Assembly: GCF_003589595.1 (NCBI RefSeq)
Contig: NW_020653774.1
Location: forward strand, 809,846 to 873,845
Direction: 5' to 3'
Length of the DNA stretch: 64,000 nt
DNA from: Hyposmocoma kahamanoa
Lineage: Eukaryota; Arthropoda; Insecta; Lepidoptera; Cosmopterigidae
The position numbers and the translations under genes were made by a program. The notes under the pieces were generated by a model. It saw only the letters and a list, made by a program, of their open reading frames with translations, was not told the origin of the DNA and did not search any database. This document shows, piece by piece, positions 51,886 through 63,435 of this stretch; position 1 is the stretch's first letter; every line of letters begins with the position of its first letter.

Positions 51886-53149
51886 AATCTATACTATATT
51901 ATATAAAGGATTAAATAGTATTTGACTATATATTCGTTTTGTCTATCCTAAATCTAAAGCCTAAAAATCTTATATATTTTTTTTCTTAAAAAAATGTGAT
52001 AATGTGATGGAAAGTGACGATGAGTTCTGTGATGGAGCATGGAGCATCGTTCAAGAAATAAGTCTATAGGCAGGGAATTCCATTCCATAGCCCTTTGCTA
52101 TACAATGTGTAGATTTGCATTCTCGCCATTTTTACAGAAGTCGTTCTATATTTGAAACTGAACCGTAATCATTAAAAGAATAAATAGAAAAATATATTTT
52201 ATTTCATTGCATTCTTCAAACAATATTACTTTAACCTTACATTGACTTTTCGTACCATGACGCGCTTCTAGTAGCTTATTATAATATTAAAGCTATGATG
52301 TTTTATTGGCAGCTTTGTAACTATTCATCCACTCAGTTCGTGCCATGACGCGACTTTAAAATTAAAGTAACATTGTTCTTATGTTAAATTTAGGAATCTT
52401 AAAATAGTTACTTGGACGCAATGGAAACAATATTATTTTCGAATTTATTATCTAAATATAGATTTGTAATGATTAAAAGTTAAGTTGAATTTATGTATTT
52501 ACATAAATCTCTTCAATATTTTGTTTATTTTTTATTTAAAAGTTTATAGGAAATCATTAAAAATACGCGATGTTTATTTCGTAAAGTTATGACAGCGCCA
52601 TCTATATGCTCCTCAGCGACTAACAATTGACACTAGACTATAATTCCGAATTCACAAGGTGACTATCAAGACACAACTTGTTTTATTTATTTTTCTTCAT
52701 GAAATTGTGGAAAAATAATTGAAAACAGAGTAATTTTAATAGATTTTATTATTTCACACTTCTTTTTTTAACAGTTAAAATTCTTTGAATGTATCATCGT
52801 TAAGTACTTACCATAGATTTAGTATATCATTATACCTACGATAAGTCGCTTCGGAACATCAAAAAAGAAAAAGATGGCATTATACAGTTCATATAGCGTT
52901 ATTTCTTTCCTATTTTTAGTAAGGAATAGACAATATTGGGAAATCGCTTTAGCAATAATACATTACTTGGTTGACAGGTTTGTCACATTCGTAAATATGG
53001 GTAATATTATAATATGCTTACTTTATGCTTACATTGAAATAAGATTAATTAAATTTTTATGTATTGAATTGATATTCAATTATTTTTTGTGAAATTACTC
53101 CACTAGTTTGTTACAATTATTAATACACAGATCGAACACTCAGAAAAAA
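51886..53149. other. AT-rich spacer with a family C scrap
   Basis: 52015-52110 (GAAAGTGACGATGAGTTCTG, CATTCCATAGCCC) is a family C piece. GCCATGACGCG / CCATGACGCGCTTCTAG repeats at about 52255 and 52340. No gene recognised. Confidence 0.4.
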
Positions 53150-53345
53150 TTCCTTCGATCCGGTCGGATTCGAACCGACTGGTAGCTGTAAAGGTACTAA
53201 CTGGGTGATAAATCTGCAATAGATTTGTCATAGATGGCGCTACGACTAAAAAGCCGTGGCTTAGTTGGTATAGCGTCTGGCACGGTATGCAAGAAAACGT
53301 CGGTTCGAATCCGACCGACCGACGAATTTGTATTAATAATTGAAA
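53150..53345. repeat. Inverted tRNA-like SINE pair
   Basis: GGTCGGATTCGAACCGAC (53162-53179) and its exact reverse complement (53299-53316) flank about 120 bp including GGCTTAGTTGGTATAGCG. The acceptor stems do not pair, so this is not a tRNA gene. Confidence 0.6.
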
Positions 53346-54547
53346 TAAGATTGTTTTTTGAAAGGTTGTGGTTGGCCCCTTGATCCTGCTTGATGCAAAG
53401 GTCATTGACTTACACGTCACGTGCTACAAAAAGTTCTAGCGCAGCAGCCTGAAGATCCGAGAAAGTATTGCTATCTCTTTCTTTCTCAAACGTAGCGCAT
53501 GTGCCAGCCTAACTAGTGCGCTCGCTTACGCATAAAGATAAAGATAGTGATAAAGAGAAATCGTCTCGCTTCCTTTCGTCTCATCTACCCGGTGGAAAAC
53601 CACCTTAAGAGTAGGCAGTAGTGGAAAATTATGGGTAAGCAGCATTATCTTCCATCTCAGAACGCTAGGCCGACCATCCCAGAAATAAAAAGTAAAGAGA
53701 AATGATTAATAGTAATGTGGAATAATAATTTATTTCACTTCGAAAGCTGTAGTAAATAAGCGCACATGATATTTTACGACTGTTAAAGTAACTAATAATT
53801 TTAACATGTTGTACAATAATTAAAACTACATCGTCATTATTAACTCGTATACGTTTGCTTAGAGAGCTGGGGTCAGCATATTATAACAATTAAAGCTGGA
53901 GGATTAGCTGTAGTCTACTACGCTGGGCCAACGCCGGTTAGAGATTTCACACATCACATGATCTTCCTCGAGAATTAAGAGTCTATACTACCTCAAATGG
54001 CTTTATTTGATTTCACATAACAGTGAAAGTGCTGAAAAACACTTTGGAAAAAATATATAGCATAATTGAATATACACACTGATTACAATAAGGTGCAAAA
54101 AAATTATTCCTAAAAATTTCCACGATAGAAAAAAACACAAACTTGCTTCGAAATTTTACAAGAATAGTTGCTTTACATATACCAATTTCTTTTTATATCA
54201 ACTGAACTAAACAGAACGTATACTGTATGATATATATTTATCAAATGGTTTTAAATGCGTTTGTAAAAAAATTCTGAAATAAAGCCAATGTCCCTATTCA
54301 AGCAAAATGAACCGTATTACTACGGGAAAAAATTCAATTCAAGCGGAGGTAGTATCGTTTCTTAAGTGTTTCAACATAATATTTACTTCAGGGTTTAATA
54401 AAATATGTATTTACAAAACAGCAACGTATCGTGACTAAGTAAATAACTTATATCAAAACTTCCTGTTGATATTATTTATCATTATTAATATTCTATCGTA
54501 GAGTTTGACAATTATTTACGTCCTCTTTCATTGAATTCCAATTTCAT
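53346..54547. other. 3' flank of the transmembrane lectin gene
   Basis: AT-rich; TTCATTGACTTACACGTCAC at about 53401 resembles one end of MITE M286. An AATAAA on the minus strand near 54002-54007 could serve the lectin gene. Nothing else seen. Confidence 0.35.
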
Positions 54548-56211
54548 TCAAGAAACATTTGTTAAACAAAAATTGTTACTTGTATAACCGCGTGGGTCAT
54601 GACTCAGCTTTTTGATAAAACAGAAAAGAACCAACGTAACAATACAGCCACATAGAAAAGATATGGTGTAAATTGCGAAGTTTTCGAAATATTGTTGAGT
54701 TTCTTTAGCTGTTAGAATTGATTTTTGTTTAGGTACTGTGTTAAATTTTTTGTCACTTGTACAGTCAACATCATTATGTCTAGTTGTTGTCCTATCTTTA
54801 TGCCTTGTAAAATATGCAGTATGGTCCGTATTTTGTGTCTTCACTCTATGAACAAAGAAGTCCATTAGAAATACTCCTTTTTTAATTATAACTCTCGGTG
54901 TGTGGTCTACAACAGTTTGAGTTATTCTTACATTATTGTTTTCATAGTCCGTTATCAATTCTGTAGGATTGGCAGACCCGTTAGTTTTATTGATATTTGT
55001 TTTTTGTTGTATACTTACATTTGAATCATTATTTGGTTCCTTTGTATCTTTTGTGTAATTATCCCTTTCTTTTTCTCTTATGTGCGTATTTTCTAAAGTC
55101 GTAATATTATATTTCTCTGTCGTACTTAAGTAATTTCCCGTATTGTTTATATCCATTCCATCTACAGTCTCAGTTGTTACATTTATAATATTTCCATTTG
55201 AATCGGTAGCATTAAACTTTGATTGTGCTATTATATCGTAATTTATTAACGTATAATTGGAATTTGGAATAAATAAATTAGTAGGAGTAGGCGAATGAGT
55301 GCTAGCGTTTGTTACATTTGATAAAATAGGCAAGTTATTCGAAAAGCTATAATGTGTAACGTTTGGCGTGCTGGAAGTAGTAACATTTGGTAAAGTAACA
55401 GAAGTAATAACAATATCTCCATCAGGTTTACCAGTTTCATTAGCGTCACTATAAGTAGATTTAAAATTGAATATATCGTGGCTTATTGTGCTGGTGTTAT
55501 TTGTGACACGTGTGGTGTTATTTGAATCGGCTGATTCTGAGGTATTAACGATATAATCAGAAGAAGTTGAATTTGAAGGCAAAGTATAGTTTATGGAACT
55601 TGTGTTAACTGTAACACTTGATCTATTTGGTTGAGCAGTTACGTTTTTATAATCATCAGTCTTTGGAATACTATACAGTGTACTATTTGTAGCAAAATTT
55701 TGGTCTATGGCATGTGCCTTATCTATAACATTTACAAAAGGGACAGGTGATGTAGAATTCGATAACAAATTATTTCTTTCCTTTACTGACTCAATTATTG
55801 CATTAGATTGACTAGTGACATTTATTAAATCAAATGTTGTAGCAGTTAACTGTTCATTACTAAGACTTACATTAGCAGAATAATTTTTCTCTGTCATATT
55901 TGTGGTAAGAGGACGATGTGTTTCATATGCTGTCGAATTAAATGGTTTATAATCTTCTTCTTCATTTATGGAACTAAAAATATTAGTCACAATGTTTATG
56001 AAGTCATCAGCAAGTTTCAACACTGTAGCGTAATTAGCCACGTTTGCAGTTTCATTCAACTCAAGATTTATTTCGCAAATGTATGGTAATGCCAAGTCGC
56101 AATTTTCGATACAGAGTCTTCCATCTTCTAAAAATGTTCCGCAGAATTTCGTGTCCGCAATGTCACACTTTGTAGAAAATTTGTCGTATTCTTCCTCGAC
56201 GATTGATTTAT
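54548..56211 (-). CDS. Transmembrane lectin, exon 4 (end of lectin fold, stalk, TM, tail)
   Basis: Acceptor AATATTACAG, then KSIVEEEYDKFSTKCDIAD, the four closing cysteines, a single open frame of 554 codons with no break, the transmembrane segment and stop TGA at 54548-54550. The low-complexity Asn/Thr/Ser coding over 1.1 kb without a stop argues that it is under selection. Confidence 0.85.
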
Positions 56212-58587
56212 CTGTAATATTATGGTTAATTATTTTTTTTTATGAATGGTGGATTAGTTATATATTAAGCAATCACAAATGCTGTAAGTCGCTTAGCACG
56301 TGATGCCTGTTGACACTTTCATGGTCGAGTCTACTAAGTAGTGTATCGCCGAAGCAACTCTTCGAAGATTTGTGATGTCTCTGATTCGCATTGGGTTAGT
56401 GCGCTTCACTATGATGAAATACTCTTTTTAGAGGACCCCCGTGTCCAGCAGTGGGACGTGTATGTATTGGTGGAACTGCAAACGTTTTAGCATCATTGGT
56501 TCATCGCTATTGATTTTGAAAACAACCTGTTTGTTACTCTCTCTAAATACTCAGTAGTATTTGTGTTTAGTTTGACGAAATACTTGTTGTTTGTTTAGTT
56601 TAGTTTGTTACAAGAGATGGCCGATGAAGAGGAAACTCACTCTCAACAAACTGCAAAATATCGTCGAATCCTTTATAAAATCCAAGAAATAACGGTTTGT
56701 CCCAACCATAATCTTGGCTTTTTGTGATATTGATAAGAAGTTCCGCCTCATAGTTATTACTGACAATCGCCAGATGTCCTTTATCATGGTTACATTGATT
56801 CTGAGCATCTGTCCAGTTCCGCGGGACTGTGAAGAGTTTGTAGTAACTGCTTGTGCCATTTTCATACGTGTAACCTGGAATGATATTTGAATTGTACAGA
56901 ATTTTAAATGTGGGCGACAGGGAGTCCAAACTAGGTGCTGCTATGGTAGACCTTCTTTCAAGGAAAGATTAATTGAACTAATTTGCCCCATGAAAAAGTA
57001 TACAGCTAAACGGTATACAACAGTTACACGATATATGTTAAAAAAATAGTCAGTTGAAAAAAAAAAAAGTCAATAATCATATGTTCTTACATAACACAGA
57101 GTAATAACTTACCTTCTCCGAGATTTAAGCTGTATTTTCTTTGTTCCCAAGGTGACGTATTCACTGTAAAATATAATAATAATAATATAATACATGTGGT
57201 GCACAACTATACCAATTGCCTGGCCACAAACTAGGGAAGTTCCGTATTATAAGCACCAGAGAAACGGAACGAACTTTGGGGCATTTTCCAGAACACCTAG
57301 ACCAGAACCAATTTAGAAAAGTTAATACCCACGTTGGCCCTACCGGGAATCGAACCCGGGACATCCGCATCCAGCGCCCATAATGTAAGCCGTTTGGCCA
57401 CCGAGGTCGTCGTAGTATATAAAATATTTTTAACCATTTATGATATATATGTATTTATTATATACATTTATGATATACATATATGTCCGTAATATGCCCA
57501 AAGACCACATGAGAAGATAATTACGTTCAAAGTTGTTGTAAATAATACTCGAAATGGCTCTTGGGCTTTCATTTTACCAGTTTTGTAATATTTATTTTGT
57601 TACCCCGCGTGACTTACAATGCTAGGAAATGGACAGCAATAATGATTGTTTGATTATTGATTCACCGATGATTGTAATATCCACAGTGTGTGACATAAAT
57701 TCTCCTAAAATTTCATTTCTCTCAGAAAGGTCTATAAGTAGTTAGATTTCATGTATAATAACAACTTTCTTAGTAAGAGCTGGAGTGTCTGTATTAGGTT
57801 GGGGACCTATGTTACAGATCACCACGTTCACTCCCACTAGGTGTACTAAGAACGTAACATCACTTTTAAAAAATACGGTCATACCAAAAATGCATACACA
57901 CGCTCACCCACTCACGGTGTGCGCACGCGCGCACGCACGCACGCGTGCGTGCGAGCGTGCGTGCGTGCGTGCGTGCGATTTTAGTGTGCACGGCAAAACC
58001 TGTTCGAAGGACAAATAGCTGCCATACTGGAAGGACCTCATAGGTTTTGTAGAGGTCAGAGGTCGGATATCTGAAGCGTAGGCTCCATCCCACCTTGAGA
58101 ATCGCACATTGAGTGCGTTCCAGGTTAAAATAATGAATTAAACAATCAGATTAAATGCAGTTCATTTCTAAATCTAATATCACTTAATGTTCCCCGCAGG
58201 CTTCCAAGGTTTTCCTATAAAACCCCTTTGCAAGCTTTCTCGCAGGACTGTTTATGCGCGGACTCACCCATTGCTAGGCTTTGCCAGTTGCACAACGATC
58301 ATTGAGCAACGATTGATTATAACGATTGATGAAGTTGTGTACAACTTCTCTGCAGTATAATACTTTTGCTTAGTTTTAAATGATTACACTTTTTTTCACT
58401 CTGCAATAATTTACTGTACATGACTGTCATGTCGGTCTATAATAGATTGTGCACTTAGTTTTAAGATTTTGCATGTATGTTTCTCATTTTTTATTGTTGA
58501 CTGGCCAAATAAAATAGAAGAAGAAAATATTTACTCACCAGAATACAAATTAAGTAACAAAAGTAAATATTTGAAATTTACAAACAT
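54548..58587 (-). CDS. Membrane-anchored C-type lectin-like protein with N-glycan-rich stalk (gene-level span)
   Basis: Four exons (58539-58587, 57113-57163, 56641-56940, 54548-56211) sum to 2064 nt, 687 residues, all junctions phase 1. Residues 1-16 are a signal peptide. One C-type lectin fold spans about 56-180 (SYYKLFTVPRNWTDAQNQC, GHLAIVSNN, FLGF, FCGTFLEDGRLC, LPYICE). A Ser/Thr/Asn-rich stalk of some 370 residues holds about 30 N-x-S/T sequons. A transmembrane helix lies at about 645-666 (FAIYTISFLCGCIVTLVLFC), then KK and a 21-residue tail with a Tyr (RGYTSN). EPN/QPD and WND motifs are missing, so calcium-dependent sugar binding is doubtful. The exon layout equals CRD2 of the lectin at 11.7-20.9 kb, so they are paralogues. 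Likely a cell-surface receptor or mucin-like coat protein (inference). Confidence 0.8.
56370..56475 (+). repeat. SINE tail in lectin intron 3
   Basis: GATTCGCATTGGGTTAGTGC and CGTGTCCAGCAGTGGGACGT, the CAGCAGTGGGACGT SINE class, 160 bp upstream (minus sense) of the exon 4 acceptor. Confidence 0.55.
56641..56940 (-). CDS. Transmembrane lectin, exon 3 (first part of lectin fold)
   Basis: The acceptor is a tandem TAGCAG; either AG keeps the frame (start 56940 or 56937). It encodes KLFTVPRNWTDAQNQCNHDK, GHLAIVSNNYEAELLINI and LFLGFYKGFDD. Donor GAGA|GTGAGT, phase 1, exactly as in the paralogous exon at 15102. Confidence 0.85.
57113..57163 (-). CDS. Transmembrane lectin, exon 2
   Basis: Acceptor TATTTTACAG and donor GAAG|GTAAGT. 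It encodes NTSPWEQRKYSLNLGE, containing a first sequon. Confidence 0.75.
57175..57415 (-). repeat. tRNA-headed SINE in lectin intron 1
   Basis: The minus strand shows GGTGGCCAAACGGCTTAC and B-box GGTTCGATTCC. It lies directly upstream of the exon 2 acceptor. Confidence 0.65.
57416..58538. other. Lectin intron 1 remainder
   Basis: 57896-57978 is a CGCA/CGTG microsatellite with a GCACGCACGCGTGCGTGC palindromic core. The rest shows no feature. Confidence 0.5.
58539..58587 (-). CDS. Transmembrane lectin, exon 1 (signal peptide)
   Basis: ATG at 58587-58585 encodes MFVNFKYLLLLLNLYS; donor TCTG|GTGAGT, phase 1. Confidence 0.8.
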
Positions 58588-59070
58588 GTTTATTTTAAAG
58601 AGAGTTCTACATTGTCTGAAACAAGTGTAACATTGAAATGAGTCTATATTTTCCTCATTGTAAGTTATTGTTTGACGAATGATTTGAACAATAGGGAATT
58701 CTAATTATACTTTTTCAATTATTGCTTTCTGAACTATATTTACGTAAATAACAAATACGTAACTACTCAACAAAGTGTACGGAACAATTCAATAATGTTA
58801 ACTTATTTTTTTTTTTGTTTTGAAGATAGCACTGGCCACTGAAATTTATAAATGTAAATAACTGTAATAAATTATAGTTCGAAATAAAAAAAAATTAAAC
58901 AAAAAGCAAAAGCATTTTGAATTAAGGAGCGAACATCTTATATTTGGGCGCAGCGCATAGGTTTTTCTAATGTAAGCAAATGAGAGTTTAGTACCACTTT
59001 ATGTTTGATTTTCTTGTGTTAAAAGAATTTATCGTTGTGGTCGTCAATTTTTATGATTTTGAGCGGCATG
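58588..59070. other. 5' flank of the transmembrane lectin gene
   Basis: AT-rich, no TATA box of good quality noticed; the promoter is not located. Confidence 0.35.
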
Positions 59071-59074
59071 TCAT

Positions 59075-59900
59075 GTCACCATTTAACGCGGGAAGAGAGT
59101 GTTCAGGGCTGCGGGTATGCTGAAAGCAGCCGCTGTTAACGCGTAACCAAGCGTAATTTGCCGAATATGGGAAATATATAGATGTAACCGAACGCACCAA
59201 AGAGATACCTGATCACATCCCAGAGACAAAATCGATTTTTGCAAAATACTGCAAGGGGACAGTCCCATATTACAGCTCCACAGCTGGTAGAAAGACTGCG
59301 GTCCCTGCACCAAATGGTTGTTAATCATCAAACTGCCAGAAGAAGTTTGCATGAAGTCCATTTTCATGGACGGAGACCGCTAAGAGCTTCAGCTCGTTGT
59401 TTGTTTGTTTTTTTGTTTGGACTGAAACTCAAACTTTTCGTCCCGATTCAAGAAGAGTGCGAGTTTGGCGAGTTCCTGACAGGAGTCAACTCCAGAATCC
59501 TTATGAAGTTCATCCATACCGAGGCGTAACGATAATAGTATGGGTTGGAATTCGCCTGAGTGGAAGAACTGATCTCGTTTGGACAAAAGGCAATTTGAAT
59601 GCTCACCGACAGCAGCTCGGCCAAGATGCGGTGTTTGTGCACGTGTACACATTGCAAGCTTGGTTCCGTGAGTACGATGTCACGTTGTTATAGTGGCCTG
59701 CTCTGTCCGCCGATCTCAATCGCATTGAACATGAGATTTTCTCGGGAGAAAAGCATTTTGTAATCTTCCCCAAAATTTACACACCGAAGAAGAGCTTTCT
59801 GAGTATGGTGTCTTGTTCCTCAGGTGACAATTGACAACCTCATGCTTAGTACGCCCTTGTAAAGCCAATGCCTTGGGAGGTCTGATTGACTATTTAAAAA
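59075..59900 (+). mobile_element. Tc1-like transposon remnant
   Basis: Degraded frames read HITAPQLVERLRSLH and TARRSLHEVHFHGRRPLR, then after frameshifts FRPDSRRVRVWR, GIRLSGRTDLVWTKGNLNAH and WPALSADLNRIEHEIF, the DNA-binding and DDE regions of Tc1-type transposases. Several stops and shifts; inactive. Confidence 0.75.
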
Positions 59901-60330
59901 GTTGCTGTTTTATTATAAGTTTTACTATTAAAATAGTTTTTTTTATATCATAAAAATGTTTTTATTTTTTTCTTACCCTTTATTATTTTATCATTAAAAT
60001 GAATATTAAATAACGCTTCTTTCGTTGTACATCATATAAGGTAACAGTGTGTTAAATTAAAAAATATATATGTAATAACCTTGTTCCCTAGACTTTGTTG
60101 AGCAGTGTATAACAATAAACATTTACTCTATTAAATATGCTTGTTATAGAAGAAAAGAAATATTTTTTGTTATTATTGAAACAAAGATTATATTAAGTAA
60201 CAGCACACCTCCTTGTATAGGAGTTCGTCCAGGGTAGTACTACCACCTAGCCTATTTCTTTCGCCAAGCAGTAATGTCAGTGCTCCTGAGATATTTGCTA
60301 TTTAAAGCTCTGAACGGCACTGTAACTTAC
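59901..60330. other. Spacer with a family A fragment
   Basis: 60225-60330 is a partial family A repeat (TTCGCCAAGCAGTAATGTCAG, TATTTAAAGCTCTGAACGG). Confidence 0.5.
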
Positions 60331-60404
60331 TTTTTGTCATTATTCGTTTAATTACTCAGTAAAAATTACTTTTACTAACCTGCACTAGCAACTAACTTCC
60401 GGAG

Positions 60405-60550
60405 CTGGCTTCCCACGACCCGCGGTGTCACAGGGCGCGCCGCGCGAGCACGCGCCACTTGCGAAGAGTGCCACCCGTACTAGCGCGGGCTCGCCGATTG
60501 TAATCCGCGCGGGTGACCCGTGATATCACGGGCCGTCGAGAGCCGCCTTT
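60405..60550. other. GC- and CpG-rich patch 1
   Basis: Rich in GCGCGCCGCGCGAGC-like runs in an AT-rich setting. A donor-like GTGCAG|GTTAGT occurs on the minus strand at its left edge (about 60385), so it could hold an upstream noncoding exon. Confidence 0.4.
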
Positions 60551-61079
60551 TTATGACTGGAACAATGTTATGTAGGCCGAAGAACAGGGAGAAATATATG
60601 AATGCCTTCGATGAAGTCCTTGAATTCCCATATCCACCTGGATAGGGCCGTAACAGGAGGAAACTTCACTACTGAGCATAGTCTGATATCTGATATGCAA
60701 TTCGCATTTATTCAACTACCTATACAATTCGCTCTTCCAACCACAGATATAGAAAAACAGGGGAGATAATGTAATGACGCTATGTAAGATCGGGTACCGA
60801 TGTCGCCACTTTTTAGCTTGTGTGCAACTTCAAACTTTGCGCTCTATTATCTACTACCATAACTTAAAGATTTTGATTGGATAGGGCTTAAAACGTGAAA
60901 ACGACGTAACATAATTTTAAAATTTAACAAAATTGTACTTACAGTCACTTGAGTAAGAGTTATATCACAATATTTCAGTATTTTTTTCATCCTGGTTCAG
61001 CCATTCACCATCAGGTGGCGTTTTAGTAAAAAAAATTTAGTAAAAACTACTAGTATAACTATTACACGTTAGATGGCGC
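60551..61079. other. Spacer between CpG-rich patches
   Basis: No feature recognised. Confidence 0.35.
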
Positions 61080-61335
61080 TGAAACTAATTTTTCGTTACA
61101 CTAAGAAGTCACGGAGCGGTTTTCGCCCGCGCCTGCCGCGGGACCGCGGCATCTGTAGAATGTGATAGTTAGGCGATTAACACACTGCACCGCGCCTCGC
61201 GACGGTGCGCGGGACGCGGAATCACGCACGCGGTGGCGGAGACGCTGATCTGCGTCAACGCGCGGTTTAATCGGCGCGGGGGCAGCGGTCTAGCGGCTAC
61301 GCGCCACTTAAAGTACTCGCTTCGTTGTTGATTGC
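61080..61335. other. GC- and CpG-rich patch 2
   Basis: CCGCGCCTGCCGCGGGACCG and GACGGTGCGCGGGACGCGG; shares ACGCGCCACTT with patch 1. The frames across it have GC-driven Arg/Ala composition and no domain. Confidence 0.4.
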
Positions 61336-61618
61336 CGTAGTTATAGTATATGTAACTGAGATCCTTCTTTGACAAGAGCGGGTAATAATACAGAACTCAT
61401 TCAGGACGCTGCAGTCATACTGTCGATTTGGTTTTTGTTTACTCAAATAACTCTAAAAAAATGTGTTTACTAAAGTTGGGGGTTGGTTGAAAACCACACT
61501 TCTGACACGCAGTGAATACTGAGACTGTCCCCCACACACAAATAGCTTACTAAGCTATTTTTTTAATTTCTGTAGATGATCTCGTTTTCTTTTATTATGT
61601 ATTTTATCTACACATCAT

Positions 61619-61659
61619 ATTTTTGAACACATCATCCTCTATATGATGTGTTCAAAAAT
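61619..61659. repeat. 17-bp perfect inverted repeat
   Basis: ATTTTTGAACACATCAT, 7-base loop, exact reverse complement. The stem sequence recurs near 62036. Confidence 0.85.
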
Positions 61660-62204
61660 CGCAAATTACGACTAGCTAGTTATCTTTATGATAAACAGTT
61701 TTGTTAGAACAAATTTCTTATCTGTGAAAATGTTAATATTGATTTCTAATAATATCAAGTTCGATTTTGTTATTGCATTCAAATTTCGAACATCTCTAAA
61801 AACAAAACAAATTGATTCGGCCTCAATTCTGATATCAGTCGAGATGAAGTTTTATTCGAAATGAAATGTCAATAGCAAACAATTTTGACAAATTTCACAT
61901 GTTACATGATATCTAACGAATGATATGATAGTTGAGGCTGACTCTAGCCTGTCTATGAATTAAATAAAAACTACGGTTGTGTGACGTGCGTGAGAAATTT
62001 ATTTGCTGCCATTTCGCCAGTCGTAACATATGGCTCTTGAACACATCATAGAGAGGAGATAGAGAGCTTATAATGTATAGATAAAGCAGTGTATGTAACT
62101 GTACATAATTAGGCCTTACCTGTCATTGTGTAACAGCCACAAAAACGACTATTACGCGTGTGGAAGTAAGTGGTTTAAAGGAATATAAAATGAAATATAC
62201 TTAC
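61660..62204. other. Intronic spacer after the orphan signal exon
   Basis: No lectin exon or repeat of note. Confidence 0.4.
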
Positions 62205-62247
62205 GCGTAACAACCACAAGTAACACTAATACAAATAGCCGCAACAT
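62205..62247 (-). CDS. Orphan signal-peptide exon of a lectin-type gene
   Basis: ATG at 62247-62245 encodes MLRLFVLVLLVVVT, followed by donor ACGC|GTAAGTATA in phase 1, the phase used by both lectin genes. No lectin exons are found between here and 58.6 kb. It could be an alternative first exon of the transmembrane lectin (it would splice in frame to 57163) or the remains of a third gene. Confidence 0.6.
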
Positions 62248-62344
62248 GGTTGTGCAAAGACGTCGAAATCAAATTCCCACGACTAGATGTTAAATAATCC
62301 ACAGTGAACGTTAAAGCCGTTCGGTATGAATAAATAAATTATTA

Positions 62345-62555
62345 ACGCACGCACACACTCAACATAGCCCCGCACTAGGGAAACCCTGTGTCGCGGGTGC
62401 CATGGACACACACATAGACAACCACAAATTACATCCAAACTCACGAGAGAAATAATTGTAGGCCATACAACTATTTCTCCCGGCCCGGGAATCGAACCTG
62501 AGACCTCTGCGTGGCAGTCCGGCATGGTAACCGTTAGACCACGGAGGCAGTTTTA
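62345..62555 (-). repeat. tRNA-headed SINE between a TATA box and the orphan exon
   Basis: The minus strand head is GTGGTCTAACGGTTACCATG, B-box GGTTCGATTCC, body GTATGGCCTACAATTATTTC. It is the most tRNA-like copy of this family in the window. Confidence 0.75.
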
Positions 62556-62562
62556 TTAACGT

Positions 62563-62571
62563 CTATTTATA
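62563..62571 (-). promoter_or_regulatory. TATA box upstream of the orphan signal exon
   Basis: TATAAATAG on the minus strand, about 316-324 bp before the ATG, with a SINE occupying most of the interval. Similar to the box of the lectin at 20980. Confidence 0.45.
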
Positions 62572-63040
62572 CCATACCTGAACAACTGACAAGAAAAAAA
62601 TGCAAATTTATAATAGTAATTTATTATTGGTTGTGTAATTTTTGTCTCCTGAGACTAGTTTCCTGTTTTGCTTTACGTTATACTTGAACAAATACCTACC
62701 GCGATAGGCATAGCCGTTGACCGGCCTGGTGGCCTGTCTGGTGATGTCATTGAATTGACCTATTTATAATTTTAATCCAAACCACGCACAATCATCATTA
62801 CAATGGTTTCCTGGATTGTTTTTCGAAATATTTGTACTCTAAGTTTAAATTTAAATATATAATGCTGTACTCAAAAAACCTGCGTAAAAAGTACCTTGTG
62901 TAAAATACTTTTTATAAATCTAATGACTTTTTTATTGTTCTTTCAATTTAAATAATTTTCAACAATTAATACTGTATATATTTATTGACATCAAATTTAA
63001 TATAATTGTTTATGTAATGGATAAATGATTTGTAGGTACC
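62572..63040. other. Spacer, nothing recognised
   Basis: AT-rich upstream region. Confidence 0.35.
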
Positions 63041-63044
63041 AATA

Positions 63045-63245
63045 TCATTTAGGAAATGAAACTAATATTCCGGATTTAATTCGTGTATATTTGTTTTTTC
63101 AAAGAAACCGAAGGGCCCGAACCTTCAAAATTCCCATGGTCACGGTTGACTGGCAATCAACAAACAAATTTACGCGATATAAATCCGGAAAAATAGTTTC
63201 ATTTCCTATGTGTAACAATCGCGACCAACCTTAGAACTCGATATA
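63045..63245. mobile_element. Penelope-like inverted end pair, internally deleted
   Basis: TAGGAAATGAAACTAATATTC at the left faces GAAAAATAGTTTCATTTCCT at the right, with only about 90 bp between; same ends as 22250-22920. Confidence 0.6.
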
Positions 63246-63435
63246 CCATTATCATCTTTTATGACTTAAGAGTGGGCTTTCAAAATTTCATATTTTATGA
63301 ACGCATATCCTGACTCGTGCCAATGTTTGATCAATGCCAAATACATACATTGACTTGTAAGTCAATGCATACATAGGTTTTATTAAACCTTTTTCTAGTA
63401 ATTCAATAAGACATTTACATATATACTCTCTCCCT

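Noticed and set aside
59239..59693. Overlapping 96- and 98-residue frames as genes
   Set aside because: They are pieces of a frameshifted Tc1-type transposase.
61169..61375. 68-residue Arg/Ala-rich minus-strand frame
   Set aside because: Composition follows the CpG-rich patch; no splice sites, signal or domain.
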